Assembly: GCA_965215165.1 (NCBI GenBank)
Contig: CBDCCX010000006.1
Span: forward strand, 3,038,001 to 3,102,000
Origin: JANQRZ01 sp965215165
GTDB lineage: Bacteria; Bacteroidota; Rhodothermia; Rhodothermales; JANQRZ01
Direction of reading: 5' to 3'
Length of the DNA: 64,000 nucleotides
Shown in pieces: positions 34,406-43,414 of the stretch. Position 1 is the first letter of the stretch. Every line of letters begins with the position of its first letter. Made by a program: the position numbers and the translations under genes. The notes beneath the pieces were generated by a model that saw only the letters and a program-made list of their open reading frames with translations, did not search any database and was not told the origin of the DNA.

Positions 34406-34874
34406 GGCGGGTAGGGGTGTTGGGGTGAACCCCTTCGCCCATCGTGCCGACTGCACGAGGACCCTGTACTATTCAACGCGTGCGCGCTGATGCCCGCGAT
34501 TTGTAGGGAGCGCTCCCTGAGGAGCATCCCGTACGGGTGAAGAGAAAGCGGCCACACGGTCCAACAACGCCGAAGCGACACAGAGACGAAGCTTCGGGAT
34601 ACCGCACCCTGCAGGGACGTACTCAACTCCCTGGGCTGGTCCTAATGGTTTTCAAGTGGGATGGGGAAGAAGGGGAAAAGGAGGAGGAAAACCAGGCCGC
34701 CAAGGGGTGTCCATCTAGGGATGGGAAAGCGGCCCAGTTCCACGAGCTTCATACAGCCCGCACATAAACTATACGATATTTTATTCTGGCAAATGCAAAC
34801 CAAATCCTAATCGCTGCTAAATCTAGTGCTCGTTGCAACAAGGGTCTATCGCTTTTGGGCTCGTCTATCAGTGC
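34406..34874. other. Intergenic region, about 470 nt, with an AT-rich island
   Basis: Holds the promoter side of the repeat-protein gene and the downstream side of menE. The part 34760-34830 is strikingly AT-rich for this genome. A 76-codon frame at 34537-34767 has low-quality, Lys/Glu-rich composition and no RBS; I do not call it a gene. No clear terminator for menE was found. Confidence 0.5.
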
Positions 34875-36284
34875 CTACATTCCTGGCGGTACCTGCTCAG
34901 CCTTCTCGCGCATCACGCGCCGGCTCACCTTCATCTCCGAGTGGGCACCGCTCGGCCACGGGTGAAATACATTGGGGATTTTGAAACCGGGTAGCTCGGT
35001 CGCTAGCGCCCTCCGCCACGCCGCCGGCTCCCACCGCTCGGCCGCGACAAAGGCGACGGGGCGGTGCCCGAACTCCGCGTCAGAAACAGGGACCACAATA
35101 GCCTGGCGCACACCCGCTATTCGGCTGAGGGCCGCCTCTATCTCCTCCGGTTGAATGTTCTCGCCGCCGGAGATGAAGAGGTTGTCCGTGCGCCCAACGA
35201 CCCGCAGCATAGTCCTGCCGTCGGTGGTCTCCCAACGGCCGAGGTCCCCCGTCGAAAACCAGCCGTCGGCGTCCGTCGGCAGCGTGAGGGTTTCGCCCTC
35301 GAGGTAGCCCGCGAAGAGAGCCGGTCCGCGCACCAGGATCTCGCCCTCGGCCGACAGGCTGACCTCGCGGTGAGGAAGCACCACGCCGGAGGTACCGAGC
35401 GCGTCGAGGGAGGCACCGGGCGGCGTGGCGGTGACGGTCGAGGCCATCTCCGTCAGGCCGTACGACGGGCGGACCGGGATTCCCCGAGCATGGGCCTCCG
35501 CGACGAGCGCCGGGGGCATCGCACCGCCGCCCAGCAAAACCACGTTCAGGGTGGCGAGCGCGTCTGACGGCGGCGCACGCGTCACCCGAAGAAGCTGCGT
35601 AGCCACGAACGAAACGTGCGTGACACCGTGCTCCGCGATGGCGTGCTCGGCGGACTCGACAGGCTCTCGGAGCACGAGGGAAGCACCCGTCAAGATGCAG
35701 CGAAAGAGGATCGCCAGGCCTCCGACATGGTAGAGCGGGAGGTCCAGCAGCCAGCGATCTCCCGGCCCGAGCGGAAGGGTCTCGGCGAGGCCCTGGGCAC
35801 TGTATACGTGACTGCTGATCGTGTGAAGCACAGCTTTCGGTGCTCCGGTGCTCCCAGAGGTAAAGACGAGGGTGGCCGGAGCCGCTAGACTCCATCCTTC
35901 GCCCCCCGTCCTTTGGCTTCTGACGTGTCGTGTCTCTGCTCCCTCCACCCCGTCCCACGTGGAGGCGTCGACGAGCAGGCGGGCACCGATCTGCCGAAGC
36001 AAGGAGGGAAGGGACGCTTTCGGCAGGCGCGTGCTGAGCGGACACGCCACGATGCCTGTCCGAAAGGCTGCGAGGAGCAAAACGATATAATCGGCGTCTG
36101 AGGTCCTGTAAATGCCGATTCGGTCACCGGAAGCAAGCGACTGTGCACGAAGCCACGAAGCCGCCCTGTCTACTCGCCGGTCGAGGTCGGCCCACGTCAG
36201 CGTCTCGCTCGAGGCGACGAGTGCCGGCGCGTTCGGCTGCCGAAGAGCGAGGGCGCGGAGGGGATCGGGGAGCGTCTCGTTCAC
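34875..36284 (-). CDS. menE: o-Succinylbenzoate-CoA ligase
   Basis: 469 residues, acyl-CoA synthetase (ANL) family. AMP-binding motif LVFTSGSTGAPKAVLH; A5 region RPSYGLTEMASTV; A7 WFSTGDLGRWE; hinge VVGRTDNLFISGGENI; C-terminal Lys in ...SGAHSEMKVSRR (the usual GK becomes MK). Known role: forms OSB-CoA for menaquinone synthesis. Its start overlaps the menC stop by 4 nt, which supports the MenE assignment over other ANL enzymes. Confidence 0.92.
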   Translation of the reverse strand: MNETLPDPLRALALRQPNAPALVASSETLTWADLDRRVDRAASWLRAQSLASGDRIGIYRTSDADYIVLLLAAFRTGIVACPLSTRLPKASLPSLLRQIGARLLVDASTWDGVEGAETRHVRSQRTGGEGWSLAAPATLVFTSGSTGAPKAVLHTISSHVYSAQGLAETLPLGPGDRWLLDLPLYHVGGLAILFRCILTGASLVLREPVESAEHAIAEHGVTHVSFVATQLLRVTRAPPSDALATLNVVLLGGGAMPPALVAEAHARGIPVRPSYGLTEMASTVTATPPGASLDALGTSGVVLPHREVSLSAEGEILVRGPALFAGYLEGETLTLPTDADGWFSTGDLGRWETTDGRTMLRVVGRTDNLFISGGENIQPEEIEAALSRIAGVRQAIVVPVSDAEFGHRPVAFVAAERWEPAAWRRALATELPGFKIPNVFHPWPSGAHSEMKVSRRVMREKAEQVPPGM

Positions 36285-37345
36285 ATCGACTCGGGAATCT
36301 CTACCTCGTGCTCCGAGCGGAAGAACGTAGGCACGTCCACCGTCGGTCGGTCGAGGGAGAGGCGGGGGCGGAGGACGTCATCGGCGAGGCGACGGTATGG
36401 GTCGAGACCGGCGGGAGCACCGCCGGTGGCAGCAGCAAGTGCGACGTGCCCCCGCATAGCGATGCCGCTTTCGAACGCACCGCTGAGGACCGAGCGAATG
36501 CCGAGTGTGCGGGCGTGCGCCGCGAACCGGAGCACGCGGGCTACGCCACCGAGCAGCGTAGGCTTGAGCACCACGGCGGCGGCCCACCCGTTGCCTCGTA
36601 GGTGCTCCGGCTCCGTGCCCACGAGCGACTCGTCGAGGGCAATCGGCAGGTGTGTGTCGAACCACAACACGGGGAGACCAGCAGGCTCGCCGAGGGGCTC
36701 CTCGACGTACTCGACCCCGCACCCTGCGATCCCCTCGGCGAAGCGGACTGCCTCGCCCATCGTCCACGCCTGATTGGCGTCGAGCCGGAGGGCGATGCCG
36801 GGGAATTGCTCGCTCAGCGTGTGAATGAGCGCGATCTCCTTGTCTAGACCCGTCCGCCCCACCTTCAGCTTGAGCGTCCGGTATCCTGCTGTCACAAGTT
36901 GCTCGGCTTCGTCCAGCACCTCTTTCGGCGCTCCGACGAGCAGCGCATTGATCGGGACCGTTACCTCCGGGTCGGGGTGCATCGCCTCGGCGAGCGTCCG
37001 GCCGGCTCGGGCCGCCGCGAGGTGAAACGCTGCGAGGTCGAGGCCAAACTGCGCCGACGGTGTGAGGCCGAGTGCATCCAGGGCGCGGTGGAGCGCGCCG
37101 TTTGGATCCGTCCAGTCCGGTCCCGGTGTGCGCTCGGCGAACAGACTGGTCGCCCGGCGCACGTCGGCCAGGGCTACGTCGAGCGTCTCCGGGCTGAACC
37201 CCGGCAGCGGCGCTACGTCGCCCCAGCCGACGTGGCCGGCGTCGTCGAGGCGGACGAGCACACCCTCGCGCTCGGTGTGCTCCGTTCCCTTTAGGACGAG
37301 GGGGGCCGTGAGCGGGAGCCGGTATCGGCGGAGGGAGAGCCGCAT
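36281..37345 (-). CDS. menC: o-Succinylbenzoate synthase
   Basis: 354 residues from ATG 37345; the frame is open far upstream, but that part overlaps menA. Enolase superfamily, muconate-lactonising subgroup: Lys pair in TLKLKVG (catalytic), metal ligands in LRLDANQAW, YVEEPL and ALDESL, then VVLKPTLLGG and SGAFESGIAM. Known reaction: dehydration of SHCHC to OSB. The menA stop and menC start overlap by 1 nt (TGATG), and the menC stop overlaps menE. Confidence 0.93.
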   Translation of the reverse strand: MRLSLRRYRLPLTAPLVLKGTEHTEREGVLVRLDDAGHVGWGDVAPLPGFSPETLDVALADVRRATSLFAERTPGPDWTDPNGALHRALDALGLTPSAQFGLDLAAFHLAAARAGRTLAEAMHPDPEVTVPINALLVGAPKEVLDEAEQLVTAGYRTLKLKVGRTGLDKEIALIHTLSEQFPGIALRLDANQAWTMGEAVRFAEGIAGCGVEYVEEPLGEPAGLPVLWFDTHLPIALDESLVGTEPEHLRGNGWAAAVVLKPTLLGGVARVLRFAAHARTLGIRSVLSGAFESGIAMRGHVALAAATGGAPAGLDPYRRLADDVLRPRLSLDRPTVDVPTFFRSEHEVEIPESM

Positions 37346-38265
37346 CAGAGAAGCCAACCGACGGAGAAGAGCACGCTGTAGACGAGCAGTAGCCGCGCCG
37401 TCGCGCCGAGGAGGGGGTTGAGCTGCGCCGCGTCGCGCTCGGTTCGGAGCGTGCGGAGCATGGGCACGGCCAGCGGGAGCACGAAAGCCGCGAGCATCGA
37501 CCAGGGCCGTGCTCCCGTCGCCAGCCAGAGCGCCACCGGCACGAGCCCGGCAGCGACGACGGCTACCGTCCACAGTCCAATGCCGAACCGGCGGCCCAGC
37601 CTCACGACGAGCGTGCGCTTGTGCGCCACCCGGTCCTCGTCCACGTCGCGGACGTTGTTGACCAGCAGGACCGCCGTCGCCAGCAGACCGGTGCCGATGC
37701 CTGCGAGCGCGGCGAGGGGCCACAGCGCGTCGGCGGTGCTCCCGACGGCCTGCACGTAAAACGTCCCGGCGACGGCCACCGGCCCGAAGAACACGAACAC
37801 GAAGAGGTCCGCGAGCCCGACGTAGGCGAGCGCCCAGCGGCCGGCGGTGTAGAGCCAGCCCGAAAGCAGCGAGAGCACACCGATGGCGACGATGGGCCAG
37901 CCGCCGCGGAGCATCAGGTACACGCCCACGAGGAGGGCGAGGGCGAAGGCGATGAGCGCCGCCCGCCGCGTCGCCTCGGGCGTGGCGAGGCCGGCCTGCG
38001 TCACCCGCATCGGTCCCTTGCGGGCGTCGGTGTCTGCGCCCTTAACGAAGTCGTGGTAGTCGTTGGCGTAGTTGGTGCCGATCTGAATGAAGACGGCTCC
38101 CAAGAGCGCACACACCGCTGCGAGCGCATGGAACGCCCCAGCCTCGACCGCCATCGCAGTCCCGAGGACGACCGGCGCGATGGCCGCCGGCAGCGTCTTC
38201 GGCCGCGCTGCGAGAAGCCACAGTTTAGGTTTCGGAGTGGGGGTTTTGGAGTGAGATACGGTCAT
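37345..38265 (-). CDS. menA: 1,4-Dihydroxy-2-naphthoate polyprenyltransferase
   Basis: 306 residues from ATG 38265 (an ATG at 38316 is less likely). UbiA-type membrane enzyme with eight or nine helices. First Asp-rich motif NYANDYHDFVKGADTD, second NVRDVDEDRVAHKRTL. The N-terminal WLLAARPKTLPAAIAPVVLG is characteristic of MenA. Known role: attaches the isoprenoid side chain to DHNA in the inner membrane. 63 nt separate it from menB. Confidence 0.94.
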   Translation of the reverse strand: MTVSHSKTPTPKPKLWLLAARPKTLPAAIAPVVLGTAMAVEAGAFHALAAVCALLGAVFIQIGTNYANDYHDFVKGADTDARKGPMRVTQAGLATPEATRRAALIAFALALLVGVYLMLRGGWPIVAIGVLSLLSGWLYTAGRWALAYVGLADLFVFVFFGPVAVAGTFYVQAVGSTADALWPLAALAGIGTGLLATAVLLVNNVRDVDEDRVAHKRTLVVRLGRRFGIGLWTVAVVAAGLVPVALWLATGARPWSMLAAFVLPLAVPMLRTLRTERDAAQLNPLLGATARLLLVYSVLFSVGWLL

Positions 38266-38328
38266 CGCCGAGCCTATCCGTGCAAACGTGAGCCATCCAG
38301 AACCCCAAGTTCCCACGCTAAAATGGGC

Positions 38329-39213
38329 TCACGGTTTGTAGCCATCTTTGTCGAAGTCCGGCGGGCGGCGGTCGAGGTAGGCGTTGCGGCCCTCCTGGCC
38401 CTCGGCGGTCATGTAGAACAGCATCGTCGCGTGGCCGGCCAGCTCCTGCAAGCCCGCGCCGCCGTCCTCGTCGGCGTTTGCGGCGGCCTTGATCATGCGG
38501 ATGGCGAGGTTCGAGTTGGCGAGAATCTCTCGGCTCCACTGGACATACTCCTGCTCCAGTTCGGCGAGAGGAACGACGGTGTTGACGAGCCCCATCGCGA
38601 GCGCCTCGTCCGCCGAGTAGGGCCGGCAGAGAAACCAGATCTCGCGCGCCTTCTTCTGCCCGACGAGCCGGGCGAGGTGGCTCGTCCCGTAGCCCGCGTC
38701 GAAGCTGCCGACCTTCGGGCCGGTCTGCATGAACCGCGCGTTGTCGGAGGCAATCGTCAGGTCGCAGATGACGTGGAGCACGTGCCCGCCGCCGACGGCC
38801 CAGCCGTTGACGGCCGCTATGACGGGTTTGGGCAGCTTGCGGATGCGCGTCTGAAGGTCAAGCACGTTGAGCCGTTGCGTACCGGTGCCCTCCTCTTTGT
38901 ATCCGTGCTCGCCGCGGATGCGCTGGTCGCCGCCGGAGCAGAACGCCTGGTCGCCTGCGCCGGTCAGCACGATCACGCCGACGGCGGGGTCATCGCGCGC
39001 GTCGTCGACGGCGCGGATCATCTCGGTGACGGTCCGAGGCCGGAAGGCGTTGCGGACCTCAGGGCGGTTGATCGTGATCCGGGCGATGCCAGCGGTGTCG
39101 GTCCCGGTCTCGCCTTTCTCGTAGACGATGTCGGTGTAACCGTCGGCGGCCTGCCACGGGAAGGGGCCAGAGACGGTCGGGCGGTCGGTGGTGTGATGAG
39201 GCCGGGAAGGCAT
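38329..39213 (-). CDS. menB: 1,4-Dihydroxy-2-naphthoyl-CoA synthase
   Basis: 294 residues, crotonase fold. RPEVRNAFRPRTV, oxyanion region CSGGDQRIRG, AVNGWAVGGGHVLHVICDLTIAS, then GSFDAGYGTSHLAR (MenB-typical Asp/Tyr). The C-terminal FYMTAEGQEGRNAY is also a MenB hallmark. Known reaction: ring closure of OSB-CoA to DHNA-CoA. It starts 34 nt after the menH stop in the operon. Confidence 0.95.
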   Translation of the reverse strand: MPSRPHHTTDRPTVSGPFPWQAADGYTDIVYEKGETGTDTAGIARITINRPEVRNAFRPRTVTEMIRAVDDARDDPAVGVIVLTGAGDQAFCSGGDQRIRGEHGYKEEGTGTQRLNVLDLQTRIRKLPKPVIAAVNGWAVGGGHVLHVICDLTIASDNARFMQTGPKVGSFDAGYGTSHLARLVGQKKAREIWFLCRPYSADEALAMGLVNTVVPLAELEQEYVQWSREILANSNLAIRMIKAAANADEDGGAGLQELAGHATMLFYMTAEGQEGRNAYLDRRPPDFDKDGYKP

Positions 39214-39247
39214 GGTGCGAGCAGGGGGAGGAGGAGAGAGAAGCGAA

Positions 39248-40045
39248 TCAGGTCGGCACGGCTTGCGGCTCGGGCGCGCGGAGGAAATCGCGGACGAGGG
39301 CGGCGAAGAGCGCGGGGCGTTGAGCGTGGACCGTGTGACCGCCGGAAACTACCATCGGGACGACCGGCGGGCCGGCGACGGACATGGCAAAGGCGATCTC
39401 GGCAAACTTGGCGTCGGCGGCTCCGGCGACGGCGAGCGTCGGGACGGCGAGGCGGCTGAGGTCAGGCCAGAGCGAGGGCTGACGCCCGGTGCCGCTGCCC
39501 CGGAGCGAACGCGCCAGCTCGGCCGGGTCGTTGCGGCGGCGGCGCTCAGCGAAGGCGGCCCGCGCGTCAGCATCGAGCAAGGCGAAGATCGGAAGCCGGA
39601 GCCAGCGGTCGAGGAAGCCGGCGAAGTCGGCCTCGGCGGCGTCTGCCCGCCAGGCGTCGAGGCTCCGCCGCTTGGCGCGCTCCGCCTCGGTCCTCAGCCC
39701 CGGCGAGGCGGACTCGAGCACGAGCCGCGCGCAGCGCTCCGGGTGGGCCAGGGCAAAATAGAGGGCGAGTCGGCCGCCCATCGAGTAGCCCACCACCCGG
39801 CACCGCCCGATCCCGAGCGCGTCGAGCGTGGCGGCGAGCGCCGCTGCCGTTGCGGGAAACGTGTACGCCTCGTCCGGCAGGCCGACGGCCTCGCCGTGCC
39901 CAGGCAGATCGACCGCGAGGCAGCGCAAGTCCGGGACCAGTCGCCCGGCGACCTCGTCCCAATCGCCCCGCGCCCCCATGAATCCGTGCAGAAACAGCAC
40001 GACAGGCGCGCCGCGAGGGCCGACGATCGTGTGCGGCAGTGTCAT
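39248..40045 (-). CDS. menH: SHCHC synthase-like alpha/beta hydrolase
   Basis: 265 residues from ATG 40045, overlapping the menD stop (ATGA). Oxyanion region FLHGFMGARGDWD, nucleophile elbow GYSMGGRLAL with Ser, Asp in AGAADAKF, and His in SGGHTVHAQRP. Known reaction: removal of pyruvate from SEPHCHC to give SHCHC. The longer open frame upstream is a shadow of menD. Confidence 0.9.
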   Translation of the reverse strand: MTLPHTIVGPRGAPVVLFLHGFMGARGDWDEVAGRLVPDLRCLAVDLPGHGEAVGLPDEAYTFPATAAALAATLDALGIGRCRVVGYSMGGRLALYFALAHPERCARLVLESASPGLRTEAERAKRRSLDAWRADAAEADFAGFLDRWLRLPIFALLDADARAAFAERRRRNDPAELARSLRGSGTGRQPSLWPDLSRLAVPTLAVAGAADAKFAEIAFAMSVAGPPVVPMVVSGGHTVHAQRPALFAALVRDFLRAPEPQAVPT

Positions 40046-41781
40046 CGGCTCGCCTCCGTCATCGCAGCCTCGACCGCCGCGGTCACCCGGGCGAGGAGGT
40101 CGGCGTGCAGCGTCCGGTTCGCCGTCCGCTCCGTCCGCACCTCGATCAGCTTCGCGCCCGGCTCCGCGAGCGCGGCCTCGCACGCACCGGCCGTCTCGGG
40201 TTGGTGGAACGGCAGGCCGAACATCCGGGCCGCGTGCTCGAAGCCGAGCCCGTGCGGGGTCCCGAAGTACGGCTCGAACACCTCGTCTCGGTTCGTGACA
40301 CCATGCTCGGCGACCGGTAGGAAGTGGAAGATGCCGCCGCCGTCGTTGTTGAGGGCCACGACCGTGACCGGCGGCCCCTCGCGCAGCAGCGCGAGCGAGT
40401 TGAGGTCGTGGAGCAGCGCCAGGTCGCCGGTCAGCAGCGTGACCGGCGCGCCGAGGCCGCGCGCGAACCCGGCGGCCGTCGCCACGGTGCCGTCGATTCC
40501 GCTCGCGCCCCGGTTCGAGGCCACGAGTGGTGCCGGGCCGTCGGGCCGGGAAAAAGCATCGGCGTCGCGGACGGGCATACTCGCGGCCAGGACGAGGCCG
40601 GCCCCGGCGTGCTGCGCGGCGAGGCGGGCGACGGCCGGTTCGGTGAGCGTCTCGCCCTCGTCGAAAAACGCGCCGAGCGTTTCGGCGGCCACGTCCGAGG
40701 CGCGTCGCCACGCCACGAACCACGCGCTCCGGTCGCGTGGCGCATCAAGCAACCCGACGAGTGCGGCGCAGACATCGGCGGGGTCGGCCTCGATGCGGCC
40801 GGTCACGAGGTGGTCGGGGTCGAACCGGAACGGATCGTCGCGCACGACGAACAGGGGCGGCCGGTGGGTAGCGAGAAACTGGGCGAGCCGCTTCGAGGTG
40901 CTCCGCCCGCCGAGGTGGAGCACGGCGTCTGGCTCGTGCTCCCGGCGAAAGGTCTCGCTGCCGAGGAGGTGGTCGTAAAATGGAATGGTGACCTCGCTAT
41001 CGACCCCGAGCCGCACCTGGGAGGCGACGTCCGGCAGCAGCGGCCACCCGAGCGCCTCGGCGAGCCGGACGGCGGCCTCGCCCTCGCGCCGCGTCCTCAG
41101 CCGGCCAGCCACCACAAGCCCGCGCTCGATGCCGCGAAGCCGGTCTGCAAGGTCGGTGGCTAGGTCGGACGCTACGCTTGTCGCCGCCCGGTAGCGCGTG
41201 CTCGGCCCGGAGGTCGTGCGGCTCTCGGCGGAAGGCACGGCCTTGCCCGCGAGCGGATCGCGGAACGGACAGTTGAGATGCACCGGACCCGCCGGCCGGC
41301 CGCGCGCGCGGTGGACGGCCTGCGCCGCCGTCGTCCGCACGAACGCCACGTCGATGTCGGCCGTCGGGACGGGGAGATCGAAGGCCCAGCGGACGAAGGT
41401 GCCGAAGAGGCCGGGTTGCCGGATGGTCTGGTTCGCGCCGGTGTCGCGCAGCTCCGGCGGTCGGTCGGCGGTGAGCAGCACGAGGGGCACGGCGTCCATC
41501 GACGCCTCGACCGCGGCCGGCAGCAGGTTGGCGATGGCGGTACCGCTCGTGGTGACGACGGCGGCCGGCCGCCCCGTGGCCCGCGCCCAGCCGAGCGCGC
41601 AGAACGCCGCGCCGCGCTCGTCGAAGTGGACGAGGTGCTCGACCCCCGAGGCCGCGACGGCGAGCGCGAGGGGCGTCGAGCGCGAGCCGGGCGCGAGGCA
41701 GACGAGACCGACCCCGCAGCGGACGAGCTCGCCTACGAGCGCTTCGGCCCAGTGCCGGTTCAGGGTCGGAGCATTCGTCAT
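40042..41781 (-). CDS. menD: SEPHCHC synthase
   Basis: 579 residues from ATG 41781, overlapping the menF stop. ThDP-dependent enzyme: CLAPGSRSTPLALAV, the activating Glu in HFDERGAAFCALG, TSGTAIANLLPAAVEA and LTADRPPELRDTGANQTI at the N-terminal domain. Cofactor binding is in the C-terminal LTGDLALLHDLNSL and NNDGGGIFHFLP. Known reaction: isochorismate + 2-oxoglutarate to SEPHCHC. Confidence 0.95.
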   Translation of the reverse strand: MTNAPTLNRHWAEALVGELVRCGVGLVCLAPGSRSTPLALAVAASGVEHLVHFDERGAAFCALGWARATGRPAAVVTTSGTAIANLLPAAVEASMDAVPLVLLTADRPPELRDTGANQTIRQPGLFGTFVRWAFDLPVPTADIDVAFVRTTAAQAVHRARGRPAGPVHLNCPFRDPLAGKAVPSAESRTTSGPSTRYRAATSVASDLATDLADRLRGIERGLVVAGRLRTRREGEAAVRLAEALGWPLLPDVASQVRLGVDSEVTIPFYDHLLGSETFRREHEPDAVLHLGGRSTSKRLAQFLATHRPPLFVVRDDPFRFDPDHLVTGRIEADPADVCAALVGLLDAPRDRSAWFVAWRRASDVAAETLGAFFDEGETLTEPAVARLAAQHAGAGLVLAASMPVRDADAFSRPDGPAPLVASNRGASGIDGTVATAAGFARGLGAPVTLLTGDLALLHDLNSLALLREGPPVTVVALNNDGGGIFHFLPVAEHGVTNRDEVFEPYFGTPHGLGFEHAARMFGLPFHQPETAGACEAALAEPGAKLIEVRTERTANRTLHADLLARVTAAVEAAMTEASR

Positions 41782-43175
41782 CGGCCTGCCCGTTGTGCAG
41801 GCGTGAAGAGGTCGAGGAATGGCGCGAGCTTGCCTTCGGTCTCGGCCCACTCGGCCCTGGCCTCAGAGCCGTGAACGATCCCAGCCCCGGCGTAGAGGGA
41901 GAGCCGTGCGCCGTCCTCGCGGTTCTGCACCAGCCCGGACCGGATGCCGACGGCGAACTCGGCAGCGTCGCGCCCCATCCACCCGACCGGCCCCGCGTAC
42001 CAGCCTCGGTCGAACGGCTCCAGGGCGCGGATCAGGCGGAGGGCAGCGTCGGTCGGCGTGCCGCCGACGGCGGGCGTCGGGTGGAGCGTCCGAAGAAGGT
42101 CGAGCGTGTCGACGCCGGGGCGAAGCGTCGCCCGGAGGCCCGAGCGGAGATGCCGTCCGCGCGCGAGGCGCATCTCGGACGCTTCGGCGTCGAGCTCGAG
42201 GGTGGTGCATAGCGGGGCGAGGGCACGGCGCAGAAAGTCGCGGACGGCTCCGTGCTCGCGCTGCTCCTTGTCGCTCTGCAACAGCTCGTCGCGCAAGCTC
42301 GCGTCGTCCACCGCCGAGGCGCTGCGCGGACGCGTCCCGGCGACCGCCTCGCTCCAGAGCCGGCCGCCCTCGCGCCGAAACAACCGCTCCGGCGAAGCCC
42401 CGACGAAGGCAACGCCGGGCGCAGGTTGCACCAGAAACTGGAAACACGCCGGAGTCGCTGACCCGAGCCGGTGTGCCAAGGCGAACGGGTCGAGCGGGGT
42501 GTCGAAGTCGAGGTCGGCGCGGCGGGCGAGGACGACTTTGGCGAGAGGTGTGTCGACGAAGGCGCGGAGCGCCGTCTCCACGCTGCGCTGCCAGCCGGCG
42601 GCGTCCGGCCTATCGGTGTGGGCGGCCGGCGGTGGCAGGGCTGTGGCCGGCATCGGGGCCGGTGAGCGAACGGCGCGTATCGAGGCGAGGGCGGCCTCAG
42701 CGTGCTGCGCGTCACGGGGCAGCACGAGGTGCGCTGCGAGGGTCGCCCTCCCGTCCTCCACGCGCAGCTCGACGCGGGGCAGCACGAAGCGGGCATCAGG
42801 GAATCCCGGCCAGCCCACTGCCGGCTGCGTCGCATCGAAGCGCAGCCCGCCGAGGTAGCGCACCGAGACATCGGCCGAGCCGAGCCGGCCCTGTACCGTC
42901 TTCAGCACCGTATCGGAGGGTCCTTCCACCTGGTCCGCCTCGCCGAGGCCGGCGAGCGCGACCTCCTCGCCGCGCCCCTGCCAGTACACCTTCGCCGCGT
43001 GCGGCTGCGCTGCCAGCCACGCCAACGGCTCCGCCCCGACTGCTCCCACCTCGACCCGCTCGATCCGCAGCGTCCCGTCGGGCCCGGCGTCAGCCAGTCT
43101 TTGCTGCGCCGCTGCTGCCAGCCGAGCCGGAGCGTCGGCCTGAGCGGTGGGAGCGAGGGCGGGCGGGCGAGACAT
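41778..43175 (-). CDS. menF: Isochorismate synthase
   Basis: 465 residues. The chorismate-utilising domain occupies the C-terminal half: KVVLARRADL, FVGASPERLFRR, EAVAGTRPR, LLQSDKEQREH, LHPTPAVGGTP, YAGPVGWMG and the end IVHGSEARAEWAETE. The N-terminal 180 residues are variable, as in the family. First gene of the men operon; upstream is an AT-rich 134-nt gap shared with the tRNA promoter. Known reaction: chorismate to isochorismate. An entC-like siderophore role is unlikely given the operon. Confidence 0.94.
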   Translation of the reverse strand: MSRPPALAPTAQADAPARLAAAAQQRLADAGPDGTLRIERVEVGAVGAEPLAWLAAQPHAAKVYWQGRGEEVALAGLGEADQVEGPSDTVLKTVQGRLGSADVSVRYLGGLRFDATQPAVGWPGFPDARFVLPRVELRVEDGRATLAAHLVLPRDAQHAEAALASIRAVRSPAPMPATALPPPAAHTDRPDAAGWQRSVETALRAFVDTPLAKVVLARRADLDFDTPLDPFALAHRLGSATPACFQFLVQPAPGVAFVGASPERLFRREGGRLWSEAVAGTRPRSASAVDDASLRDELLQSDKEQREHGAVRDFLRRALAPLCTTLELDAEASEMRLARGRHLRSGLRATLRPGVDTLDLLRTLHPTPAVGGTPTDAALRLIRALEPFDRGWYAGPVGWMGRDAAEFAVGIRSGLVQNREDGARLSLYAGAGIVHGSEARAEWAETEGKLAPFLDLFTPAQRAGR

Positions 43176-43293
43176 GCAGAGGGAGACAGAGGGTCAGGAC
43201 GCCTTGCTCTAAACGGGACGGTGATCCGTCGGTTTCAGTAATTTATGAAAGTTACAGAGGGCGGTTAGCTAGCCGGCGCTGGGGGAGCGCGCG

Positions 43294-43300
43294 TATATTC
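43294..43300 (+). promoter_or_regulatory. Candidate promoter element of tRNA-Leu
   Basis: TATATTC 9 nt before the first base of the tRNA. The same heptamer occurs in two other intergenic places (2069-2075 and, minus strand, 15718-15712). Spacing to the tRNA suits a -10/-7 box. Confidence 0.45.
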
Positions 43301-43309
43301 GGCGGCCCT

Positions 43310-43393
43310 GCCCGGGTGGCGGAATTGGTAGACGCGACGGACTCAAACTCCGTTGGCCGCGAGGCTGTGCGGGTTCGAGTCCCGCCCCGGGTA
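43310..43393 (+). tRNA. tRNA-Leu (CAA)
   Basis: 84 nt. Acceptor GCCCGGG pairs with CCCGGGT (first pair G-T). Anticodon stem ACGGA/TCCGT holds loop CTCAAAC, giving anticodon CAA. The long variable arm fits Leu, and the T-arm is GCGGG-TTCGAGT-CCCGC. Discriminator base A. CCA is not encoded (CAA follows). Confidence 0.96.
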
Positions 43394-43414
43394 CAAGCGC
43401 TCACTGAGGAGCGC

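Noticed and set aside
34537..34767. 76-codon frame before the repeat-protein gene
   Set aside because: No RBS, odd Lys/Glu composition, no domain; the region is more likely regulatory.
34875..43175. Siderophore (enterobactin-type) cluster instead of menaquinone
   Set aside because: MenD, MenH, MenC, MenB and MenA are all present; no NRPS or receptor genes.
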